Shown here: one piece after another, positions 25,196-32,390 of the stretch | Layout: every line of letters begins with the position of its first letter | Position numbering within the stretch: position 1 is the stretch's first letter | Assembly: GCA_022844275.1 (NCBI GenBank) | Contig: JALHMB010000008.1 | Location: forward strand, 186,001-250,000 | Reading direction: 5' to 3' | From: Hyphomicrobiaceae bacterium | GTDB taxonomy: Bacteria > Pseudomonadota > Alphaproteobacteria > Rhizobiales > Hyphomicrobiaceae | Length of the DNA stretch: 64,000 bases | The notes under the pieces: model-generated | Seen by the model: only the letters and a program-made list of their open reading frames with translations | Databases searched by the model: none | What the model was told of the DNA's origin: nothing | Made by a program: the position numbers and the translations under genes

Positions 25196-26263
25196 TTATC
25201 GCCCGCGCACCATCTCACGCAGCTTGCCGACGATGCCATTCGGGAAGAAGTAGACGCTGAGAATGAAGAGCACGCCGAGCCAGAGCAGCCAGCGATCGGG
25301 ATGCAGCAGGTGCGGGATGAGCGGCAGCGCCGATGTCGCCTCGCTGGCGACGCCCATAAGCTTCTGCAGGTAGTTCTGGGCGAGAATGAAGAGCGTCGCA
25401 CCGATCACGGCGCCGTAGAGCGTGCCCATACCGCCGATCACCACCATGAGCAGGATGTCGAGCATGATCGCGAACGAGAGCGTCGTGTCTGGCCCCGTGT
25501 AGCGCACCCATATGGCGCTCATCGCACCTGCGAGCATGGCCATGCCGGCAGCAAGGCAGTTCGCGACCGTACGGTAGTACACAACATTGTAGCCGAGAGA
25601 CTCGGCGCGGAAGTCGTTCTCGCGGATGGCCTGCAGCACACGGCCGAAGGGCGAATTCACGATGCGGAATGCGGCGAGCAGCAATAGCAATGCCGAGACG
25701 AACACGAGGTAGTAGCTGAGTACGCGCCCGTCGACGCGCAATCCGATCGCGGGGATGTCGAAGAGTACAGAGCCGGGCCTCAGCAGAGGCGGTACACGGA
25801 ACGAGCGCCCATCCTCGCCGCCCGTGTACTCGGAGAGCTGGCTCGCGAGGATCGCGAACGCCGACGCGACTGCGAGCGTGATCATGGCATAGAAGATCGC
25901 GCGCACGCGCAGCGACAGGAGCCCGATCACGAAGGCGAGCACGGTGCCGACGACGAGAGCAATGACAAGGCCAAGTCCCGCTGATGTCCACGTCGGCCCC
26001 CAGCCGTAGAGTGCGAGGCCGACGCCATAGCCGCCGATGCCGAAGAACATGGTGTGCGCGAACGAGACGATGCCCGTATAGCCGAGCAGCAGGTCGTAGC
26101 TCGCTACGAGCACGATGAAGATGCAGATCTTGGCCGCCGTGTTGATCGGCTGCGAGCCGCTGAAGAGAAAGGGCGTGAAGGCGAGCACGAGGAATATCGC
26201 GGCCAGCAGAAAGCTCAGGACGCGGCTGCGCGGCAGATCGCCTGAAAGCGCGGACTGGATCAT
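25196..26263 (-). CDS. livM: Branched-chain amino acid-type ABC permease, LivM
   Basis: Second permease of a Liv-type importer, 355 residues from the ATG at 26263. The first helices (VLSFLLAAIFLVLAFTPFLF) are followed by AAKICIFIVLVASYDLLLGYTGIVSFAH, the LivM signature, and by RAIRENDFRAESLGYNV, the cytoplasmic loop that contacts the ATPases. The open frame continues upstream into the LivH gene, but the membrane protein clearly begins at 26263, 4 bp after the livH stop. Forms the channel with LivH. Confidence 0.93.
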   Translation of the reverse strand: MIQSALSGDLPRSRVLSFLLAAIFLVLAFTPFLFSGSQPINTAAKICIFIVLVASYDLLLGYTGIVSFAHTMFFGIGGYGVGLALYGWGPTWTSAGLGLVIALVVGTVLAFVIGLLSLRVRAIFYAMITLAVASAFAILASQLSEYTGGEDGRSFRVPPLLRPGSVLFDIPAIGLRVDGRVLSYYLVFVSALLLLLAAFRIVNSPFGRVLQAIRENDFRAESLGYNVVYYRTVANCLAAGMAMLAGAMSAIWVRYTGPDTTLSFAIMLDILLMVVIGGMGTLYGAVIGATLFILAQNYLQKLMGVASEATSALPLIPHLLHPDRWLLWLGVLFILSVYFFPNGIVGKLREMVRGR

Positions 26264-26267
26264 GGGG

Positions 26268-27287
26268 CTAGCGCCTCGCAACCGGATAAAGGCCCTGCGG
26301 TCGCCACATGAGGATTGCGACCATGAGCAGGATGTTCGAGGCAACGGCGATCTTCGGCACGAGATAGCCGGTGTAGTTCGCCATGAGCGCGACGAGAATG
26401 GCACCGAGGAAGCAGCCGCCGACCGAGCCGAGCCCGCCAATAATGATAACAATGAAGACGAGCACCATGACATCGCCGCCGATCGCGGCTGTGAGCGTCT
26501 CACGATAGAGCGCCCACATCGTGCCGCCGAGGCCCGCGAGCGCCGATCCCACGACGAACACACCGACGAAGAGCTGGCGGATGCGATAGCCGAGCGCCTC
26601 CACCATCTCGCGGTTCTCGACACCGGCGCGGATGAGCAGGCCGACCTTCGTGCGGTTCAGCACGAGTTGCATGGCAATGAAGACCGTGAGACCGACGGCT
26701 ACCGCGAGCAGGCGAAACTTCTCAAGCGCGAAATCGCCGATCGTGATCGCGCCGCGTAGCCCGCCCGGCAGCGGCATGGGCTTCTGATCGCCGCCCCAGA
26801 CGACGTGGATGAGCTGCTCGGCGACGATGAGCCCACCCATGGTGATGAGGATCTGCTTGAGGTGCTGGCCATACACGGGGCGCACGATGACACGCTCGAA
26901 TGCCCAGCCGAGAACACCTGTGCCGATCATAGCTGCGAGGACGGCAAGAAACAGCGCAGCAAGATTGAGCGTCAGCGCATCCGACTGCACCCAGCCCGAG
27001 AGCGGCGCGAGCACCGTCATGGCCATGTAGGCGCCGATCGCGATGAAGGCACCATGGCCGAAGTTGAGCACGTCCATGAGGCCAAAGATCAGCGTGAGCC
27101 CGCTCGCGATGACAAAGATCATCATACCCATGGCGAGCGCCGCGACGGTCAGCGTCACCCAGGTCGTCGGACTCCCGACAAGCGGCAGCGCGGCGAGCGC
27201 GATGATCGGCGCGATGAAGACCGGCAGCAGATCGCGCGGTGTCTTCGGCAGATCGTCGGAGGCGGGGCGGGATGTCGTCGTCGCCAT
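26268..27287 (-). CDS. livH: Branched-chain amino acid-type ABC permease, LivH
   Basis: First permease subunit, 339 residues, a little longer than E. coli LivH because of a polar N-terminal tail (about 30 residues). LTLIFGLMDVLNFGHGAFIAIGAY is the family signature, and RAGVENREMVEALGYRI is the ATPase-contact loop. GGAAG precedes the ATG at 27287. It is 9 bp downstream of livF in the order livK-like, livG, livF, livH, livM. Such importers carry branched-chain amino acids but also amides, urea and aromatic acids, so the name does not fix the substrate. Confidence 0.93.
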   Translation of the reverse strand: MATTTSRPASDDLPKTPRDLLPVFIAPIIALAALPLVGSPTTWVTLTVAALAMGMMIFVIASGLTLIFGLMDVLNFGHGAFIAIGAYMAMTVLAPLSGWVQSDALTLNLAALFLAVLAAMIGTGVLGWAFERVIVRPVYGQHLKQILITMGGLIVAEQLIHVVWGGDQKPMPLPGGLRGAITIGDFALEKFRLLAVAVGLTVFIAMQLVLNRTKVGLLIRAGVENREMVEALGYRIRQLFVGVFVVGSALAGLGGTMWALYRETLTAAIGGDVMVLVFIVIIIGGLGSVGGCFLGAILVALMANYTGYLVPKIAVASNILLMVAILMWRPQGLYPVARR

Positions 27288-27296
27288 GGATACTTC

Positions 27297-28022
27297 CTAC
27301 TGGTGCGCCGCGAGCGAGAGGCCGAGCAGGCGCGTCTGCAGATCGGCGTCGCCGGCAAGCTCCTGCATGGTGCCGCGATGGACGATGCGACCGTCGTCCA
27401 TGACGGCGACGCTGTCGCCGAGACTCGCGGCAAAGCGGAAGTTCTGCTCGACGAGGAGAATGGTCGTCTCGGCGCGCTTTAGTTCCTTGAAGGCCGCGAT
27501 CATGCCCTCGATGATGGCGGGCGCGATGCCCTTCGTCGGCTCGTCGATGAGAATGAGTGCCTTGGGCTCGACGATCGCGCGCGCAATCGACAGCATCTGC
27601 TTCTGCCCTCCGCTCAGCAGCCCCGCAGGCAACTGCCAGAAGCGCTTCAGCGCCGGAAAGAGGCCGAAGATCCAGTCGAGCCGCGCTGTATCTGGTGCCC
27701 CAAGGCGCGCGGCGAGACGCATGTTCTCTGCGACGGTCAGATCGGCGAAAACGCCCATGCTCTCGGGCACGTAGCCGATACCCAGGCGCGCGATATCCGG
27801 CGTCGCGCGCCCACCGATGGATTGGCCGTCGAACGTAATGACGCCGTTACTCGGCGGCCAGAGACCCATGATCGTGCGCAACGTCGTCGTCTTGCCGGCG
27901 CCGTTGCGGCCGAGCAGCACCGTCAGCTCGCCGCGCGGCACGACGAGATCCACACCCTGCAGAATGTGATACTGGCCAATGTGCGTGTGGACGCCTTCGA
28001 GCTTCAGCAGCGGTTCGCTCAT
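27297..28022 (-). CDS. livF: Liv-type ABC ATP-binding protein, LivF
   Basis: ATPase of 241 residues with Walker A GRNGAGKTTT, the Q-loop region IGYVPESMGVF, the signature LSGGQKQMLSIARAI, Walker B LILIDEPTKGIAP and the switch His replaced in the usual LivF way by LVEQNF. It begins with an ATG that overlaps the livG stop by 4 nt. Pairs with LivG to drive the importer. Confidence 0.94.
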   Translation of the reverse strand: MSEPLLKLEGVHTHIGQYHILQGVDLVVPRGELTVLLGRNGAGKTTTLRTIMGLWPPSNGVITFDGQSIGGRATPDIARLGIGYVPESMGVFADLTVAENMRLAARLGAPDTARLDWIFGLFPALKRFWQLPAGLLSGGQKQMLSIARAIVEPKALILIDEPTKGIAPAIIEGMIAAFKELKRAETTILLVEQNFRFAASLGDSVAVMDDGRIVHRGTMQELAGDADLQTRLLGLSLAAHQ

Positions 28023-28804
28023 GACACGGCCGCTCCTTTGCTCTCCGCAGCCGGCATCGAGCCGAGATAGGCCTCCTGCACGATCGGCGAGGCAATAACC
28101 GTCTCGGGATCGCCGTCGGCGACGAGCTGGCCGTTGTGGAGCACGACGATACGATCGGCGAGCGAGCGCACGACGTCCATCTTGTGCTCGACGAGCAGGA
28201 TGGTCTTGTCGCCCGCCGCCTTCAGCCGCTTAATGAGATCGAGCACCACGGGCACCTCGTCGACGGACATGCCCGCCGTCGGCTCGTCGAACATGTAGAC
28301 GTGCGGCTCGAGCGCCATCATGAGCGCCACTTCAAGTTTACGTTTGTCGCCGTGCGGCAGCGCGGCAGCGGCAGAGGCGCGCTTGTCCTGCAGGTTCACT
28401 TCCTCGAGGAAATGCTCCGCCCGCTTGATCCACTCGACGTGATGATCCCAGCGGCTCCAGAGGCTCGCTGCCGCCCGCGCCTTGGCCTGCACGGCGAGTC
28501 GGACGTTCTCGGCAACAGTGAGGTTCGGGAAGAGGTTGGTGATCTGAAACGCGCGCCCGATGCCGCGTTTCGCCCGCTCGGCGGCGCTGAGGCGCGTGAC
28601 GTCCTCGCCGTCGAGTTGGACGCTGCCCGAAGTCGCGGGAAGCTGGCCCGACATGAGATTGAAGTACGTCGTCTTGCCCGCGCCGTTCGGGCCGACGATC
28701 GCCGTGAGGCTGCCCGCATGAAAGGCGCAGCTCACATTGTCGACGGCCGCATGGCCACCGAAGCGGATCGTCAGGCCCTGGGTTTCGAGAACGGGTCGAG
28801 ACAT
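28019..28804 (-). CDS. livG: Liv-type ABC ATP-binding protein, LivG
   Basis: ATPase of 261 residues. Walker A is GPNGAGKTTYFN, the signature region is LPHGDKRKLEVALMMAL, a known LivG variant of LSGG, Walker B is VYMFDEPTAGMS, and the switch His lies in LLVEHKMDVV. The C terminus GDPETVIASPIVQEAYLG is diagnostic of LivG. Located 69 bp after the binding-protein gene, in the same operon. Confidence 0.94.
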   Translation of the reverse strand: MSRPVLETQGLTIRFGGHAAVDNVSCAFHAGSLTAIVGPNGAGKTTYFNLMSGQLPATSGSVQLDGEDVTRLSAAERAKRGIGRAFQITNLFPNLTVAENVRLAVQAKARAAASLWSRWDHHVEWIKRAEHFLEEVNLQDKRASAAAALPHGDKRKLEVALMMALEPHVYMFDEPTAGMSVDEVPVVLDLIKRLKAAGDKTILLVEHKMDVVRSLADRIVVLHNGQLVADGDPETVIASPIVQEAYLGSMPAAESKGAAVS

Positions 28805-28873
28805 GCGGCCTCAAGAACGCCGAAGCCAGCGGGCGCTCACGAGGCGCCCGCCAGCATCAGTCGTTGCAGCTTC

Positions 28874-30094
28874 TCACTTCGGAACGGTGACCGGTAGCGG
28901 CATCTTGCTTGCAGGAATGGTCGCCACAAGCTCCAGGACGTCGTTGTCCTTGGCGTCCTTCTTGATGCGGAAGTGATACATGTCCTGCATGGCCTGATGA
29001 TCCTCCTTGCGAAAGGTCATCGTGCCTTTGGGCGTCTCGAAGGTCAGGCCCTCCATGGCGGCGATCAGCTTCTCCGCATCCGTCGAGCCCGCCTTCGTCA
29101 GGCCGGCAACGACAGCCGCCGCAGCCGAGAAGCCACCGGCAACGAAGAAGTCCGGCGGCGCGTTGTAGCGCTTCGTGTACTCGGCCTTGAGCCAGTCGTT
29201 CTGCGGGTTCTTCGGGAAGTCGTAGTAGTAGTAAATGCCGCCCTCGGTGCCGGCGAACTGCTTCCACGCATTCATCACGGGCAGGATGTTGCCGCCCGGC
29301 GCGAGCGCGATGTTGAAGCGCTCCGGCTTCATGTCGGCGAATTTCGCGAGCGGATGCGGGCCGGCCCAGATGAACCCGATGATGCGCTTGCCGGGCTGGT
29401 CCTTCAGCGCATTGAAGAGCCGCTCGGCGAAGGGCGCGAAGTCGGCGGTGTTGCCCGCCGCATATTCCTCAGCGACGATCTTCGCGCGCGGGCGCAGTGA
29501 GGTGAGCGCTTCCTTGTACGCCTTCACGCCGTCACGTCCGAAGGCCGTATCGAGGCCGAGCATGCCGATGGCGACATCCTCGTTCTCCGGGACGGTCGCG
29601 GCGTTCGCGAGCGCATCCTGATACGACGAGCGGCCCGTGCGGAAGATGTAGCGGTTCCACTTGACGCCGGTAATCGAGTCGGCAACGGCCGGCTCGACGA
29701 TCAGCACCTTCTTCAGCTCCTCGGCGACCGGCAACATGGCAAGCGCCACCGGCGAGCCCGTCGTGCCGACGGCGATGTCGACCTTGTCGTCTCCATAGCA
29801 TTCCTCGAGCAGCGTCTTGCCGCGATCGGGCTTCAGCTGGTCGTCCTTGACGATGACCGACAGCTTGTCGGCGCCGACCTGCATCGTGCCTTTGGTCAGA
29901 TACTCGAGGCCCATCATGAAGCCGGCCTCGGTCTGCTTGGCATAGGCCTCGAGCGGACCCGTCTTGCCCGCAATGAGGCAGATCTTGATGTCCTTGGCCA
30001 CGGCCGCCGGCGCCGTCAGCGCGAGCGCGGGAACAGCCAGCAGCGCCGCCAGACCACTCCCCATCCGCCACGACTTGTTTGTCGTCCTCAGCAT
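28874..30094 (-). CDS. Liv-type ABC substrate-binding protein (Peripla_BP_6)
   Basis: Periplasmic binding protein of 406 residues. The ATG at 30094 has GGGAGGAG directly upstream; an in-frame start at 30124 lacks one. The signal peptide (LAALLAVPALALTAPAAVA) ends near residue 34, then DIKICLIAGKTGPLEAYAKQTEAGFMMGL is the normal opening of the mature domain. VGTTGSPVALAMLPVAEE and AFGRDGVKAYKEAL follow the family. It heads the operon and fixes the importer's ligand, which cannot be read from sequence. A divergent TetR gene and an inverted repeat lie upstream. Confidence 0.92.
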   Translation of the reverse strand: MLRTTNKSWRMGSGLAALLAVPALALTAPAAVAKDIKICLIAGKTGPLEAYAKQTEAGFMMGLEYLTKGTMQVGADKLSVIVKDDQLKPDRGKTLLEECYGDDKVDIAVGTTGSPVALAMLPVAEELKKVLIVEPAVADSITGVKWNRYIFRTGRSSYQDALANAATVPENEDVAIGMLGLDTAFGRDGVKAYKEALTSLRPRAKIVAEEYAAGNTADFAPFAERLFNALKDQPGKRIIGFIWAGPHPLAKFADMKPERFNIALAPGGNILPVMNAWKQFAGTEGGIYYYYDFPKNPQNDWLKAEYTKRYNAPPDFFVAGGFSAAAAVVAGLTKAGSTDAEKLIAAMEGLTFETPKGTMTFRKEDHQAMQDMYHFRIKKDAKDNDVLELVATIPASKMPLPVTVPK

Positions 30095-30114
30095 GATCTC
30101 CTCCCTTACGTCCG

Positions 30115-30143
30115 AACATGACACTTGAGTCAGGTCTCATGTT
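30115..30143. promoter_or_regulatory. Inverted repeat between divergent liv operon and tetR
   Basis: AACATGA (30115-30121) and TCATGTT (30137-30143) are perfect inverted arms around 15 nt that include TGAC-N6-GTCA (30119-30132). The site is 21 bp upstream of the binding-protein start and 73 bp upstream of the TetR start. It is a candidate operator for the TetR regulator at 30216; this is inference from position and symmetry. Confidence 0.5.
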
Positions 30144-30215
30144 ACGCTAGCTATCCCTGGGTAAGCCGTCAAGACACGTCGGTGCCTACCTCGTCACGAG
30201 ATCACCAAGCCGCTG

Positions 30216-30836
30216 ATGTCAGAGCCCGATCAATCCCCGACACTGCCCGCACCCAAGACAAAGCGCGGCGAGCGCACGCGCGAGCGCATTCTCGATGCGG
30301 CGGAGATCGAGATCGGGGGGCGCGGCTTTGCCGAAGCCTCGATAAGCACGATCACGGCGCAAGCCAAGGTCGGGCAAGGCACGTTCTACCTCTACTTCCG
30401 CACGAAAGAGGACGTGATGCGCGAGTTGGTCCTGCGCATGGGCCGGCGACTTAGGCGCCATCTCACGCTCTCGATCGCCGATGCGCCCGACCGGCTCGAG
30501 GCCGAGCGCCGCGGCATACGCGCATTCCTCGAGTTCGTGCGCGCCAATCCGAACCTCTATCGCGTCGTGGCTGAAGCTCAGTTCGTCGATCCCGAAGTCT
30601 ACCGCCGCTACTATGACGAGTTCGCGAAAAGCTACAGCAGTGCACTCAAATCGGCGGTGCGGCGTGGCGAGATCTCGAAGGGCGATGCGGAGGTACGTGC
30701 CTGGGCGCTCATGGGTCTCAGCGACATGGTCGGAATGCGCTATGCGCTCTGGGACAGCAAAGTTAAACTCGACCAGGTGTCCGCCGCCGCATTCGAGCTC
30801 ATCGCAAAGGGCCTCGAGCCGCGCCGGCGGGTGTGA
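30216..30836 (+). CDS. TetR/AcrR regulator, divergent from the Liv importer
   Basis: A 206-residue TetR regulator. The DNA-binding part is KRGERTRERILDAAEIEIGGRGF, then ASISTITAQAKVGQGTFYLYF with the helix-turn-helix around residues 47-65. The helical ligand domain has FLEFVRANPNLYRVVAEAQFVDPEVYRRYY, a pattern found in regulators of acyl-CoA and fatty-acid pathways. It is divergent from the Liv operon and 42 bp upstream of an acyl-CoA synthetase gene, so it may sense an acyl-CoA and control both. The inverted repeat at 30115-30143 is a plausible target. Confidence 0.88.
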   Translation: MSEPDQSPTLPAPKTKRGERTRERILDAAEIEIGGRGFAEASISTITAQAKVGQGTFYLYFRTKEDVMRELVLRMGRRLRRHLTLSIADAPDRLEAERRGIRAFLEFVRANPNLYRVVAEAQFVDPEVYRRYYDEFAKSYSSALKSAVRRGEISKGDAEVRAWALMGLSDMVGMRYALWDSKVKLDQVSAAAFELIAKGLEPRRRV

Positions 30837-30878
30837 GACGCGCGCTTTTTTTTGCGTGGCGCACTGGCGGAGACGATG

Positions 30879-32375
30879 ATGCGCACGATCCCCGATTTCG
30901 CACGCCAGCGCGCGCTGCTGACGCCGGGCGCTACAGCCTTCCGCGAAGTCGCGAGCGGTCGCACGTGGACATTCGAGGATGTGGATCAATTTGCCGAACG
31001 ACTTGCCGCAACGCTCGAAGCCCGCGGGATCGCGGAAGGCGAGCGCGTCGCCGTGCTCTGCCACAACACGCCGATGTTCTTCGCGCTCCTCTTCGCGTGC
31101 GCCAAGGCGAGGATCATTCTCGTACCACTCAACTGGCGTCAGACGGCGAGCGAGTTGAGGCCGGTCCTTGCGGACTGCGGCGCACAGCTCCTGCTGCACG
31201 ACAACGCAACGTCATCACTTGCCGCGATCCTTGCGAGCGAGACAGGGATCGAGCGCCTCACCTTGGATGAATGCGAGACGCTCACCGCCCGCGTCAGCCC
31301 GCGCACGGACCGCGAGACGACATGGCCGAGCGATCGTGTCTGGTACTTGCTGTACACATCAGGCACTACGGGCAAGCCGAAGGCCGTGGTCCAGACGCCC
31401 GGCATGGCACTCGCGAACTACATCAATGTCCGGCAAGCGACAGGGATCAGCCCCGAGGACGGCACGATCAACTACCTGCCGCTCTTCCACACGGCCGGCA
31501 TCAATCTGCACGCACTTCCAGTGTTCATTGCGGGCGGCACGAGCCACGTGATCGAAAGATTCGATATCGATGCCGTCATCCAGCTTATCGAAGCCGACGC
31601 GATCAGCGCCTTCTTCGGCGTGCCGGCGATCTATCAGGCCATCAGCCTGCATCCGCGTTTCGCCTCGCTGGACCTCGGCCGCATCCGCCATTGGGGTTCG
31701 GGCGGCGCCGCGCTTCCGGACAATCTCATCCGGGCATTCCTCGCGAAGGGCGCCGTCATCTGCAATGGCATGGGCATGACCGAGACGGGACCGTGCGCTT
31801 TTCTCATGGACCGCGCCCGTGCGAGCGAGAAGATTGGCTCGATCGGCAAACCGCAGGTCATGACCGAAGTCCGCCTCGTCGATGCCTCGGGCAAGATCGT
31901 GGCCGATGGCGCACCCGGTGAGATCCAATTCCGCGGGGCCAATATCACGCCCGGCTACTTCAACAACCCACAGGCGACCGCTGCTGCCTTCGACGGCGAC
32001 TGGCTCAAATCCGGCGATGTCGGTCGGCGCGATGCGGACGGCTACTACTACATCGTCGATCGCATCAAGGACATGTACATATCAGGCGGCGAAAACGTCT
32101 ATCCGGCCGAGGTAGAGGCTGTGCTGCACGCGCATCCGGCCATTCTTGAAGCGGCCGTCATCGGCGTGAGCGACGCGAAATGGGGCGAAGTGGGTCACGC
32201 GCACATTCTGATGCGGCCCGATCACGCGCTCGATGAGGCGGAGGTGCGCGCCTGGGCACGCGCCCGGCTGGCCGCATACAAGGTTCCGCAGCACGTCAGT
32301 TTCGTCGGCGAGTTCCCGCGCACGGCTGCCGGCAAGATCCAGAAGCATGTGCTGAGGCGCACGACTACAGCGTAG
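30879..32375 (+). CDS. AMP-dependent acyl-CoA synthetase/ligase
   Basis: Activates a carboxylic acid to its CoA thioester through an acyl-adenylate; 498 residues from the ATG at 30879, which has GGAG 6 nt upstream. The phosphate loop is YTSGTTGKPKAV, the adenine motif is MGMTETGPC, the hinge region is SGDVGRRDADGYYYIVDRIKDMYISGGENVYP, and the catalytic Lys is in RTAAGKIQK. The size and motifs fit medium/long-chain or aromatic-acid ligases. Adjacent TetR, importer and amidase-type genes suggest it activates an acid freed from an imported amide; the acid is not identifiable. Confidence 0.92.
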   Translation: MRTIPDFARQRALLTPGATAFREVASGRTWTFEDVDQFAERLAATLEARGIAEGERVAVLCHNTPMFFALLFACAKARIILVPLNWRQTASELRPVLADCGAQLLLHDNATSSLAAILASETGIERLTLDECETLTARVSPRTDRETTWPSDRVWYLLYTSGTTGKPKAVVQTPGMALANYINVRQATGISPEDGTINYLPLFHTAGINLHALPVFIAGGTSHVIERFDIDAVIQLIEADAISAFFGVPAIYQAISLHPRFASLDLGRIRHWGSGGAALPDNLIRAFLAKGAVICNGMGMTETGPCAFLMDRARASEKIGSIGKPQVMTEVRLVDASGKIVADGAPGEIQFRGANITPGYFNNPQATAAAFDGDWLKSGDVGRRDADGYYYIVDRIKDMYISGGENVYPAEVEAVLHAHPAILEAAVIGVSDAKWGEVGHAHILMRPDHALDEAEVRAWARARLAAYKVPQHVSFVGEFPRTAAGKIQKHVLRRTTTA

Positions 32376-32390
32376 TGCAGACGGCCGCAG

